From contig CM060734.1 in NCBI GenBank assembly GCA_030704615.1, positions 50,794,042-50,858,041 on the forward strand: a stretch of DNA of 64,000 bases, written 5' to 3'. The notes beneath the pieces were generated by a model that made no database searches, was not told where the DNA came from, and saw only the letters and a program-made list of their open reading frames with translations. A program made the translations under genes and the position numbers. Every line of letters begins with the position of its first letter. Within the stretch, counting starts at the first letter, position 1. Of this stretch, positions 45,824 to 64,000 are shown piece after piece. The DNA is from Takakia lepidozioides (Eukaryota > Streptophyta > Takakiopsida > Takakiales > Takakiaceae).

Positions 45824-45988
45824 TGAGAGTCCTGTGGAGAGGTTGGGCTTCTAGTCGCTATTCATAGTAAGAGATAAGGATCACCGTCAATGTGCAATTA
45901 AGCACCATTGTGGGTAGGTAATCACACCTGATCTAATCCTACAAATGTGGGAGAGTTGTCGAGGGTAGAATAAATGCACATTCTAACA
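45824..45988 (-). repeat. Truncated 3' LTR of the copia element
   Basis: 165 bp matches 47890-48054 of the 5' LTR without length change and with only a few substitutions. The outer 160 bp is missing, replaced by the (TC)n tail of LINE C. A purine-rich CTGAGCAGGAG precedes it on the element strand, as a polypurine tract would. Confidence 0.88.
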
Positions 45989-47729
45989 CTCCTGCTCAGT
46001 TTTGAACCCGACTTAGAGACCTTATTTGTAGCTTTTCCCTGTGAAGTTCAAAGCTTGCCCTTGGTAAAAATATGTGCAGCCTGCAATTTAGTTGGACAGT
46101 ATTCCAACAAAATTTCTTCCTCCTCCACTTTCTCTCGAATGAAGTGAAACTGAGTTGCTATGTGCTTGGATCTTCCATGAAACTTGGGAAACTTAGCCAG
46201 TGCAATGCAACTCTGATTGTCACATTTGAGGTTGAGAGGATCAATTTGCTTCATTCCAATGTCATGGAATAATCTCCTTCACGCTCTTAGGCTCCAATTT
46301 GTTTCTTTTTTCTTTTGGAACATGAACGTAAGCCTTACATCCAAAAACCCTAAAATGATCAAACATTTTGCTTCTTATCAGACCAAATCTCTTCAGGAGT
46401 CTTGGTTGGAGATGCCTTGGTGATCACTCGGCTCCAAATATATGCTACGGAAGTTACTTCTTCAGCCCACAAAGCCTTGATCAGCTTGTTGTCATGAATC
46501 ATGCTACAGACACTCTCCATCAGTGTCATGTTCATTCTCTCAGCCAGGCCGTTTTGAAAGGCATTGTAAGGAACATAAGTGTATCTCTGGATGCCATTTT
46601 GACTGCAATATTCCTTGAAAGCGAGAGAAGTAAACTCTCCACCATTGTCGCTCCTGATCGCCTTCAACTTCAAACCTGTTTACATTTCTGCAATCTTATG
46701 AAAGGTCTTGAATGCATCAAGGACGCCTGATTTTTCTTTCAAGCTATAGACAACCACCCTCCTAGAGAAATCATTAGTAAATGCCACAAAATACTTGGCT
46801 CCTCCAAGTGAAGGAACTCTCATCGGTCCAACCATGCCAACTCAAGCACATGGGCAGCCCTGCTGCATGTGGTCTTAGGAATGGGTGCCTTATGTTGCTT
46901 ACCAAGCAAACACCCTTCGCAAAGTTTTAGGTGTGATCCATCTTCAATCTTAAACCATGTGACAGCTTGAGCTTTTTCCATCAAGTGCATTGTTTGAAAA
47001 TTCAGATGCCCCAATCTCTTATGCCTTATCTCTGCTGAATTTTCTTGTCCACTTAAGGATGCTTTTGCGCAATACTGTTGCACTGGTGTCAATGAGTAAA
47101 GATCCCCAACTCTATCTCCTTTGGCCACCAAATTCAAGTTCTCGTCATAGAGTTCGCAACTTTTTTTCTTGAATAAAGTCTTCATACCTTCATCTGCCAA
47201 TTTACTTACTGCCAAGAGGTTGTTCTCTAGACTTGGAACACAAAGTACACCTTTTAGCTCCTTGGTCGTGCCATTAGGAAGTTGTGTAAGTATGGTTCTC
47301 TGACCTATAATTTCACTGTAAGTGGCATTGGCCACTTTCACTCTCCTTGGAACATGGGCTTCTTGGAATTCCACAAACCAATCTGATCTAGATGTCATAT
47401 GGTGAAGTTGTCTCCACAGGTTGCTTTTTTTCCCCTGTTACAATGTTCCATAAACCTTGATGCACCAACATGTGCTGCATCTTGTATTTCCAAAGAGCAA
47501 AGTCTTCACCACCAAATCTACCCATGAGCCGTGGGGCAGAGCCGACGGGTTCCATAGTCGTAGCTTGGAGAGAACCGTTGGTCTAACGCTAGAATGCAAT
47601 GCTGATCTCACATTCTACGGTGCACTAGGAGCAACGGCTTCTATCTAGTTCTACGCTACTTGTCGCCTGTTCACACTCGTTAACTTTAGTTGCTAATTCA
47701 AAGGAACTAACATACTAGCTCTGATACCA

Positions 47730-48054
47730 TGTTGGAAAACATGAACATCTAAAGCTATTGTAGATACTCACAGCAACAACAGATTCATACACATGACCAG
47801 GCGGTGAGAAGAAACAACGTGCTAAAGAACAATGTGCTCAAGAGTGAAAAGAATGAATATAACGGAAAGCATGAGAAGGTTATATATAATGAGAGTCATG
47901 TGGAGAGGCTGGGCTTCTAGTCGCTATTCATAGTAAGAGATAAGGATCACCGTCAATGTGCAATTAAGCACCGTCGTGGGTAGGTAACCACACCTGATCT
48001 AATCCTACAAATATGGGAGAGTTGTCAAGGGTAGAATAAATGCACATTCTAACA
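47730..48054 (-). repeat. 5' LTR of the copia element
   Basis: 325 bp, ending TGTTGG on one side and TAACA on the other (TG..CA termini on the element strand, TGTTAG to CCAACA). Directly inside is TGGTATCAGAGC, the usual plant copia primer binding site for initiator Met-tRNA, at 47718-47729. Confidence 0.9.
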
Positions 48055-48617
48055 AAAAATGCATGTGGAAGCGATACCCTGCCTGGTAAGCTTATGTACA
48101 ATGTGTCTACATTTGTTTCGCATGAAATGATTGATCACTAGATATTGTAACATTGGTGCGAGTTACCTACACTCACCTTCATAGGGGCCTTCCCCTTGTA
48201 GGAATTTTGAATTGTGGGTGCTGGAGCGGGTTGCAGGGGCGATTTTGTGCAAAGCCTGCACACATTCTCACCATCTCTACCGAGGCCGGCGCGACCTCTT
48301 CCGCAAAATCTATGCGCCCACCACACCCCGCACCCCCCAACACACACATCCCTCTATCACGCTCTGGCAGTCTCGTTTTGAATTTGCCACCTAATTAATA
48401 GCGCCTCCCCAACATGTCTCTAGCAGCCTCAAATTGGACGAGCATTTGCGGGAACAGCGAAACATGCATTACACACTTTGACTTTCATCTTCTCCTCTCT
48501 CCTCTCTATGCAGTGCGGAATCTTGTACGCTTGAAAAACCATTCGCGCTTGCAATTACCTTTAATGGCACCTCTCCAAGAACAGTTTCATGGCCCAAGTC
48601 AGTCCTTTCTCTATAAG
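48055..48617. other. Spacer between copia element and LINE B
   Basis: Unidentified. The GC-rich part at 48190-48400 has a short open frame (GLQGRFCAKPAHI) without a recognised family. Confidence 0.3.
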
Positions 48618-48720
48618 ACATGAAATGAAATGGTGCTTTATAACGTCTGCGGAAAGCTCATAAAGCTTATGGGACAAAATGGAAAAAAACATGAGAGATG
48701 AACAAATCCAGACACCACAA

Positions 48721-51700
48721 TTAATGTTCTAGCGATTGTCTAAGGGTGAAGGCCTCGTGCAGGTAGGCTGCCAAGCATTTTTTATCCTCATAGTGGAAGA
48801 CATCAGTGAGAGTTTGGGTTCCACTGAATAAATAGTGGAATCTCCCACAGATCTCATAGTACAGAGGGCAGTAGAAGAAGAAGTGTTCTTCAGTTTCAAT
48901 TTCCTTACTGCGCCCTATGCAAGCTGGACATAGGCGGTCCTCCCGTTGCAAGTTTTCCCATTTGCCAGTCTCTATCCGTAGGTTGTGGGATCCCACCCTG
49001 AACCGCCCCAATGGCCTCAGGAGGGAAGGAGATAAGGATGTTGAAAGGTAATTTGGTCTCAAGATTCTATCATCGCGGAGCACCAAGAATGTCTCTCGAT
49101 AGAAGTGGAGCTTTGTCGTGAGATTGGGTAGCTTCCAAGTTCTCTTGACATGTAATTCCATAAGCTCTCTCCTAATGAGTCTGTTGCGGTCATGTCTAGA
49201 CATGATGTCCACCTCATCTGGATTCATTGGTAAGAGGAAAGCAGTAGAAAGTCCATTACGTTGAAATAAACTGTCCACTCGAGCATACCAGGAGTTCCTG
49301 AAACCTGCAGCTTTGAGCCTCATAGATGTTGTGAGGGCCCTTGCCACGAGCCCCTTGGGTGGAAGGGCCTGTAATCTATGGAGAAAGATTGTAAGCCAAA
49401 AGAGGGCCTCGGATTGCAATGGTACACATGCGAACTCTGCACTGAGATGGAGTTGTGCTCCTGGCGCCAAGCATTGCTTGGAGAAAAGATGACTGTAATG
49501 GTTCCAAATTCTTTTCCCACCAGGAGACAGGGACACCAAAATGCCCCGAACTCACAACCTAGATGGTAGCAGGGCTGACGACGGTGTCAAACAACCACTT
49601 TTTGGTTGGGGGATGACAGAGATGTATTTGCTTGCATTTGGCCTGAAGGCGGATGGAGGCTGCCTTACCTTTAGTCAATCTGTCCAAGGCAGTGGCTGCG
49701 AAGTGAAACTTGGGGGAGTGGATAACCAGACCCAGGTACCGGTATGATTTCACAATCTCAATTTCTTGCTGGTTGAAGATGAATCTACGATCAGCCTGGC
49801 CATTGAAGACCATGATCTTGGTCTTGCTAAGATTGACTTGCATCCCATAGTCTTTGTAGAACTGTTCCAAAATTTAGAGATGGTGTTGCAGGAAGACCAG
49901 GGATTGTGCCAAAAGGGCAACATCATCAGCGTAGAGGAGATCTGATTGTGTTGGTCCCCCATCCAATGGTACCCCAACCCCATGGTTTTTTGATATGTAA
50001 TTCTCCAAGGCGTCAATGTAGATCCCGAACAGGGTAGGTGAAAGGGGGCAGCCCTATTTGACTCCAATGTTGCTGTGGACCTCGGCTGAGAATTCACCAG
50101 CGACGTTGACCATGCCAGTGACAATCTCATACATAGAAGAGATGGCACAAATGATGTCTGGAGAGACTTCCACTCTATGGAGCCGTTGGAAGAGAAGGTC
50201 CCGATGAATTGAATCAAAGGCTTTGTGAAAGTCCACGAAGCAAACATAGACCATTCTTTTGTCATAGCATGCACTTTCCACCATAACCTGAAGAGTGAAG
50301 ATGTGGTCAATAGTGGATATGTTGCAACGGAAACCAGCCTGTCCCTCAGCACGAATGCGAGAGGACTCAGCCCAGTCATCCAGTTCCATGGCCACTACTG
50401 CCCCAAACAGTTTAGCAAGTAACGAGGACACCATGATAGTACGATAGTTGGTCGGTGCGAGCCTGTCACCGCTCTTGAAGAGTGGGTGGATGATGCTATT
50501 TGTCCACTCTGTTGGAAAGCCCCATTGCACTACCTCATTGAAGAGGTTAGCTACAAAAGGGGCTAAAGTAGGTGCAGCATGCTTGATGAATTCACTCTGA
50601 AGTCCTAAAATGTCCACTGCTCTGCCATTCTGCAGCTTCTTGATTGTCTTACTGACATTGGCCGTAGTAAAGAGAGGGAAGTGAAGGGGTTTAGAGGTTA
50701 TAGGAGGGGGAGGTTGGGTTGGGGAATGGTACAAAGACTGTGCATACTCATGCCAGACGTGAATGTCAGTGATTGGGGGAGGGTCTCTATGAGGTTTAAG
50801 GAGGGACAAAAAAGAACGAGGAGAAAATCTGATTTTAGCAAGGAAAGAAGATTGCAACTTGATAATGTAGGCTCGCTTTTTGGATCTAATGAGGGACTTA
50901 TAGTGCTTAAGAGCAAGATTAGTGGGTATCAAGTAGTAAAGATTTGATGTGACGTCTAACAGTCTTGCATTCCTCATCATAAAATGGTGCATAACGACGA
51001 GTGGAGAAGGGTGAGGAGGTAGATGGAAGTGTGACAGGAAAGGATCGCAGGACTGAGTCCCAAAAAGGCTTGAGTATAATGTGTAGCCTTGTCGTTAGGA
51101 AATGGTAGATGTAGAGTAGAGGGGAGGGTTGACGCTAGGTATGTTTCATTATCAACGTCGAATAAGTGAGAGAAATGGGTATTAAAGTGGATACTTGGGT
51201 GTAAGGGAAGAGAAGCAGAGGGGACCTTCACGAGGAGGGAGATGGAAAGAAATGCAAAGGAAAGGCAAGAGTGATCAGAATCCGGGCACCTCGTGATGTA
51301 AAAGGAGCTTATTCTATCATACTTGTTGGGGCTCCCCAAGAGATAGTCAACCACGCTCTGGCCCTTGTACATGTGGCAAGTGAACTGACTGGAGGATTGA
51401 AGTTGGTTGTTCCATTGTAAATGGCAAGCCCCTGAGTTTCACAAAACTTGAAGAGATGGTGACCGTAGCTAGTGATTTCGCAAGAGGAATCTGCACTTTG
51501 CCTCTCCAATTCCATATGCGAGCGTTGGATATGTAGAGGATCCGTGTGGTCGAAGGTGGGGGCCTGTAGTGATCATGTACGGGCGTTGAAATCTCCAACC
51601 AAGAAAATGTCTGTGTGTGGGGTACGGAGACGGGCCATGTCGTCTTCCAATGGAACATATGGTGAATCTGTTCGAATATGTAGGCCACTGTGCGGAGATG

Positions 51701-52061
51701 CAGCCGGAACAAAATAACATCCCGCCAGCAGGATGTTGTAGCCTTTAATGTGACACCAAATGTACCTTGCCAGTGGGTCCTTGTATGGGAAGGAGATAAA
51801 TGGGAGAAGCCAGTCGGCAAAGTAGCAAGCCACACCTCCAGATCCTTTGAGACATGTATGTGGACGAATCACTGACTGAACGCTATAACCAAGAATAAAA
51901 GGGGGGTCCTTTCCTTCGTACGCATGTGTTTCCAAAAGAAAAAGATTATCACACTTGGAAAGAATATCTAGAAGCCCTTGGGGGTGGCTCCACAACAAGC
52001 CAGTACAGTTCCATGTGCCAATGTGTAGATGTGAGCGTGCGTTGGTCTCATGGTGCCCCAA
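48721..52061 (-). pseudogene. LINE B ORF2: endonuclease-reverse transcriptase, broken
   Basis: The endonuclease shows all the usual EEP landmarks: GTWNCTGL, FLLETHAY, LVGDFNART and PDSDHSCL. The RT has QAGFRCNISTIDHIF, FVDFHKAFDSIHRD (motif A), GCPLSPTLFG (motif B) and LLYADDVALL (motif C, with both catalytic Asp residues). The finger near the C-terminus reads CPACIGRSKEIETEEHFFFY and then C. Two clear lesions: a TAG replaces the Gln codon just before GCPLSP near 50057, and a TAA lies after the YADD block near 49876. A frame change sits after GDFNART near 51575. Confidence 0.88.
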
Positions 52062-52069
52062 CCCCTATT

Positions 52070-53169
52070 TAGAGCTAGAGGGGCGACGCTCGTGCTCCCG
52101 GACAATTACCCTCCCATCTCGGTACACGACATAGTGCCCCTGAGCTCGAGCTTGCTTAACCTGCAAAAGTTGTGCCCGCATGGCATTGTATTGCAAAGGG
52201 GTCAAGTCATCGTTGAGGTACATACCCTGACCTCTCAATTGAGGCCGCTACCTGAGGACTCTATCCTGAGCACCCTTGTCCTTGAATCTAATGAAGAGGA
52301 CTTTATGCTCGGAAGATCCTGCACGCCAAGCCCTTTCAATGCTACTCGCTCCCCGTGGTAGAGCAAGGTTTTGCTGAATACGGCTGGTGGCAGCGTCAAG
52401 AGGGTCCCCCTCAGCGAGACTCCCTAGCTTCCCAGTGACCCTGATATTAAGGGCTTTGAAAGCCCGTTGAGGAGGCTTTTGCCTTGTGAGCTTGGAGCTT
52501 CCGAGCCATTGTAGATGTCGCAGTCCTGTGTGTTTCCAGCTCTTTGCTAAGGGATTCCACCTGCAGGTGGATGCTTGCCGTGAGGGGATCTGGGAGGCTC
52601 TTCTCTGCGAAGGTCTTCACTTTGCCTTCAAGTTTTGAAAGACGCGTATGTACGGATTTGTCATTGAGATGTTTCGACAGACCTTGAGGTTTGATATTGC
52701 ACTCCTGAAGAGAGGCCCGCAAAGCGTTGTCCTGAACTCGCATATTGTCCAGCGACTTCTCCAAGTCTGCGTCTCTGTCTGTCAGGCGCTTCTGCCAATC
52801 ATTGTCCAAAGAAGTCATGCGTTTCTGCCAATCATTGTCCAAGGAAGCCATGCGCTTCTCCCAGTCTTTGTTAAGGGAAGCCGTCCACGTCTCCCAATCT
52901 TTGTCTAGGGAAGCCATCCGCTCCTTCGAGTCACTGTCTCGGGCAGCGAGCACTTGCTGCAGAGTCTCCTCCGAGATGCATTTCGTTTGTAAGATGGTGA
53001 TTTGGTCCCGAAGCGTTTGAACATCAGCACTCCTTGTGGAGTACTGACGCAAAGGAGAGGCCTGTTGAGAGACAGGGGCAGGAAGAAGCAGAGAGGAATG
53101 AAGTCGGGGTGAGGGAGACGGGGAGTCTGCCTCCTCGCCAACCGTCCTTTGGCGTTTGGAGGACGTCAT
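52070..53169 (-). pseudogene. LINE B ORF1: coiled-coil plus RRM-like nucleic-acid binding protein
   Basis: The start MTSSKRQRTVGEEADSPS is followed by a Ser/Pro-rich head. About six 11-residue repeats of the type MASLDKDWEKR then form a hendecad coiled coil (52760-52930). A second helical part follows, then an RRM-like domain in a shifted frame (ALNIRVTGKLGSL to HKVLFIRFKDKGAQDRVL). The C-terminal domain contains MYLNDDLTPLQYNAMRAQLL and YVVYRDGRVIVREHE. This matches the coiled coil-RRM-CTD plan of L1-type ORF1 proteins, which coat the LINE RNA as trimers. A frame change near 52450 and a stop near 52255 break it. Confidence 0.8.
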
Positions 53170-53757
53170 GGTGTGGATGTCTCTCATGAGCGTCGACGTG
53201 CTGCCGCGCACGCGCGAGAGAGAAACGAGAGAGAAGGAAGAGAAACGAGACAAAGACCATAGAAGGCCCCATAGGATCTACGGGGTGTTGTAGAATTGCA
53301 AGTGCAAAGGAAAAAAAAAAAAAAAGACAAGTTCGCTTGGCAACATGCCTTGGTAGGCGTTTACCATATGGGAACTTCGTTGAACACGAAGCTTGTGACA
53401 CTCCGCAAGAATCTGTGATAACCAAAATGACCCTCTCCTCTCAAAGAACATATGAACTGTGGGGTTTTGCAAGGAGGGGATGTAAGCACAATTGATAATC
53501 TCATCACATAATCTTCTCAAGTAGTTTCACTTGTTGTCCCTTATCCGACACATGTACATGAGAGCTATGATTTTCCTCTATGACTTAGAGAGGTCAGAAG
53601 AAAGTTTCCAATAGATTTCATAGGCCACAAGATCAAGATGCTGACTATCATTGGGTTGGTGCTGTTGAAGTGGTGTTATTACCAATTGTCTCGGTTAGGT
53701 TGAAAAATAAGCAACGATGGAAAAAAGAGCCCAGACGAAGCGTCATGTAAGTCTTCC
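53170..53757. other. LINE B 5' flank and GH1 downstream region
   Basis: Contains a 15-A run at 53310-53325, the possible 5' UTR of LINE B and the GH1 3' UTR. No other gene seen. Confidence 0.45.
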
Positions 53758-61459
<7,702 letters not shown>

Positions 61460-62219
61460 TGCTTCTCTCACCCTCCCTCTATAGCTATGGCACACTCGTT
61501 CTCAATTCACCCTCCTTCAATCTCTGCCCCCACCATTCCCCCCCAGAGACGAGCATATGTCACTGTACCCCCACAGCTGACACTGGACTCCACCATCTTC
61601 AAACTCTTCAATAATATATCCATACAGTACAGTGTTGACAGTCAAAGGCCTCTCTGCAACCGAGGGGCCTTGTTGTCATTGGGCGGCTGGCATATGTCCT
61701 TGCACAATATAACGTGGGAGGATCGGAAGTTCAAATATTTAGTATATTCCATGTATATCCTCTGAATATTCTGTGGTGATACAATATTCCATTCATACGA
61801 AGATTTTGCAAGAACTGTGTGAGTGATAACAGCATGACCAGGAGATCACTGGCTAAACTGCCGCTCTATCACTATTTTAGTGAGGCATATGGTGAGGCCC
61901 GCAAGCTAGATAGTAGTACGTGAGCCCTAGCTGCAACGTACCCACCATATCCATAGTAGAGTAATAGCGTAAGGTTGAGGTGGCAGATCGGAGATCGTGG
62001 GGCCCACCACATGGGCTATTGTCTTGGTATATGAGTGTGCAAGTTTGTAATCTTCGGAGCGTCTTGCTCACGAGTTGCGCCATATTCTACCACTGACTTT
62101 GTTGGGTAGCGGACCGTGCTACAAATTAGAGCCGTGGCTGAGGCATAGTGAGTTGCCTTAGGTAAACAGATAGAAGCCAACGGCCAACTACTCACCACCC
62201 CTGATGACATAAAAAATGA
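61460..62219. other. GH1 upstream region and unidentified sequence
   Basis: No gene seen. 61860-62130 could be a solo LTR (ends GCTACA, with AGAGCC following), but no partner copy is present to test this. Confidence 0.3.
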
Positions 62220-62745
62220 AATATGGATTCAAGCCTCATCCTCCTACACTCCCACCACTACGAACTGCCTGCACCCTACCTTACACACCCCTGATTGCGT
62301 GTGTACCCCCTCCATTCTAGAAAAACGACAAAAATACGCCCCCCTCAACCTCGCCATCCGCTAGTGTGGGTGGCGCACCAGCCCCTTATCAGTTATCACA
62401 GCAGGTACTAGAGGTGGGATTCATATCGCCAGTATAAACTCGTTACACGACAATCTTAAAATCCCTATCCCCCCTATCCACAAATGCTTTAAAGCCATCC
62501 ACCTCACTGCTCTCCGCTCCCTCACTACCATCATCACCAATAAACAACAACTCGAGTCCAACCCCTCTGTGGCATCCCAGGGTATCCTAGGGTACTTTAG
62601 GGACCGTCCCCTATTTACTACCTCCTCTTGGTTACCAGGTGTTCCCTAGATACCTGTTCTCTTTACAGGGCCCACCCCCAAAATGGAGCAGTAGCCGTAA
62701 AGCAAAGTGACTCTTAGTTACGTCGGCTTTGGCCGGAGTCTTCTC
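62220..62745 (+). mobile_element. LINE family C 3' fragment
   Basis: Matches 45330-45805: KRQKYAPLNLA, AGTRGGIHIASINSLHDNLK and IPIPPIHKCFKAIHLTALRS, then the terminal hairpins (AGCCGTAAAGC, GTCGGCTTTGGCCGGAGTC). The tail is cut short by TATCTAGAAGCC, where transposase sequence begins. Confidence 0.82.
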
Positions 62746-62751
62746 TATCTA

Positions 62752-63600
62752 GAAGCCAACCTTTTTGGCTCAGAATCAGATGAGGATTTGTTTATGGACC
62801 TTTTTGTAGACCAAATGCAACAAGTTATAGAGGAATAAGAACTTGCTAACTTTGCTTATGGGGTGGCCGTAGATGCAACCGATGAGTATGTTCGCTTGGG
62901 TGCTAGCACTGTCATGTACCATGAAAAGATGAGGAAAATATTTTGTGTTGTAGTCAGGCATGTTTTCAGTCTACCTATTTGCGGCAACCTACCATAGCTG
63001 ATTTGTAGAAGCATATGAATATCAATGTTGCGAAAGGTTTTCCATGAATGTTTGCATCCATTGACTGCATGCATTGGGAGTGGAAAAATTACCCTATAGG
63101 TTGGCAAGGTCAGTATCAAGACAAAGATGGCAACAGAAGCATTATATTGGAGAGAGTGACTGATCAGTCCTTGCGTATATGGCATGCATACTTTGGCATA
63201 CCAGGATCCAACAATGACATCAATGTGTTAGACAGGTCGCCTCTTGTACGTGATATGTTGGTTGCTGCAGGGAAGGATATTCATTTTGTGGTCAATGATA
63301 ACAAATATCCTCGATATTATTTGTTTGTAGATGGCATCTATCCCAAGTGGTCATGTTTCGTTCAGACGATCCATGACCCTCACAATGAGATGCGTCAATA
63401 TTTTGTTATGATGTAAGAAGGTATCCGTAAGGATATCAAGCGTATTTTTAGTGTGTTGCAATCTCAATGGGTTGTTGTTTGTATTCTCTGTATGTAGTAG
63501 GATATGGCCACCATGTCAACCATTACGCTTATCTGTGTCATCCTTCATAACATGATTATTGAGGATGAATCAGCGGAAAACTTGGAAGTTTTGGACATTA
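62752..63600 (+). pseudogene. PIF/Harbinger-type transposase relic
   Basis: Intact part at 63048-63413 plus disrupted flanks. ASIDCMHWEWKNYPIGWQGQ and FGIPGSNNDINVLDRSPLV are the signature blocks around the first two catalytic Asp residues of Harbinger DDE transposases. KDGNRSIILERVTDQSLRIW lies between them. The helix-turn-helix N-terminal side (SESDEDLFMDLFVDQ, EKMRKIFCV) is split by stops. After the core come RIFSVLQSQW and LHNMIIEDE, out of frame. It is non-functional. Terminal inverted repeats were not located; the right one may lie outside the window. Confidence 0.88.
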
Positions 63601-64000
63601 CATGTGTTGCTGTTGAGATAAGTCGCAGCATTACCTTTGAATTGCTTTGATGCAAAGGACTCGTGAAATTGAGAGCTTGGCATCACACTTTCGTTTGCAA
63701 TGACTTGATTGAGCATCTTTGGGCTCACAAAATGAACTCTCCCTACTGACATTCATTCCAATAAATATTTCAGTTCATGTATGGTTTCATTGAAGGGGAT
63801 GTCCTTTTCAGATTCACTTCTAGCAAATTGCCAAAGTATATACAATAAACATTGTTTGATGGCATACTACTTATTTGCGCTCCAAAGCCACAATTTGATC
63901 AGATCTGCACAATAGCTTTGAGGTTAGTCTCCATATCTCCAAACCATCCAACAAATATAAAGTCATCTAAAAAGTATGAGGATTTGTGGAAGTTCCCGGA
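63601..64000. other. No feature recognised
   Basis: AT-rich sequence after the transposase relic. No ORF or repeat match to the rest of the window. Confidence 0.4.

Larger units (their letters stand above)
45824..48054 (-). mobile_element. Ty1/copia LTR retrotransposon, internally deleted
   Basis: Minus-strand element. The 5' LTR is 47730-48054, the PBS is 47718-47729, and the remaining polyprotein lies in about 47400-46048. The Gag-pre-integrase zinc region has RHKRLGHLNFQTMHLM and CEGCLLGKQHKAPIP. The integrase core has AIRSDNGGEFTSLAF and PYNAFQNGLAERMN. An RNase H remnant has CDNQSCIALAKFPKFHGRSK and HIATQFHFIREKVE. The reverse transcriptase that should lie between integrase and RNase H is missing; only about 100 bp separates them. 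Stops interrupt the frames. The 3' LTR is truncated. The element is non-autonomous and dead. Confidence 0.9.
48618..53169 (-). mobile_element. Near full-length LINE, family B (ORF1 + APE endonuclease + reverse transcriptase)
   Basis: A 4.55-kb minus-strand element. ORF1 starts at 53169, the endonuclease at about 52050, the RT spans about 50950-49600, and the C-terminal finger is near 48950-48870. The terminus CATAAGCTTTATGAGCTTTC and (ATTTC)n is at 48720-48618. Frames carry stops and shifts, so this copy is inactive. The order ORF1, EN, RT, zinc finger with no RNase H is that of L1-type lineages. Confidence 0.88.

Noticed and set aside
61860-62130. Solo LTR
   Set aside because: Only weak end motifs and an AGAGCC-like sequence downstream; without a second copy it cannot be supported.

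Overview
This is a nuclear window from a plant (streptophyte, most likely a land plant). It has GT-AG introns and several plant-type genes: a GH17 glucanase with an X8 domain, a 13-exon GH1 beta-glucosidase, a plant-type katanin p60 and an SCYL2-like pseudokinase. Short exons with long repeat-filled introns, many LINEs and one decayed copia element suggest a medium or large genome, possibly a seed-free plant. The sequence does not let me name a species. I rebuilt the exon models by hand from splice sites, reading phase and family motifs. For KATNA1, AP-3 sigma and GH1 the summed exon lengths are exact multiples of three.

Genes from left to right: SCYL2-like (minus, runs off the left edge, 5' exons only, 82-4384); GH17 endo-1,3-beta-glucanase (minus, 6157-8639, with an apparent 1-nt frameshift in a C-run); AP-3 sigma (plus, 13672-17192); a large multi-exon protein I do not recognise (minus, 17630-24500); katanin p60 (plus, 24894-32148), which shares a 393-bp divergent promoter interval with the unknown gene; PIGW/GWT1 (minus, about 32729-38854); and GH1 beta-glucosidase (minus, 53758-61459). 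These are ordinary housekeeping and cell-wall functions (vesicle traffic, microtubule severing, GPI-anchor synthesis, glucan and glucoside hydrolysis). They do not form a functional cluster.

The interval 39-53.5 kb is mostly mobile DNA: a LINE with RNase H (family C), a copia element with a truncated 3' LTR and no reverse transcriptase, and a near full-length LINE (family B) with an ORF1 built on 11-residue coiled-coil repeats. A PIF/Harbinger transposase relic lies at the right end. Three LINE families can be told apart by their 3' ends: A ends in (TC)n, B in (ATTTC)n after a small hairpin, and C in (TTC/TC)n after two hairpins. Copies of A and tails of B sit in the introns of most of the host genes.

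The most unusual feature is in katanin intron 6. It holds a head-to-tail array of 5'-truncated family-A copies joined at (TC)n tracts. One unit starts with an almost complete 5S rRNA sequence (30591-30709) that runs straight into a LINE-A 3' end with no T-run terminator between. This is the structure of a 5S-headed SINE, or of a one-off 5S/LINE chimera. In two genes the (TC)n and LINE-A block starts right at a 5' splice site, and in a third gene it abuts a 3' splice site.
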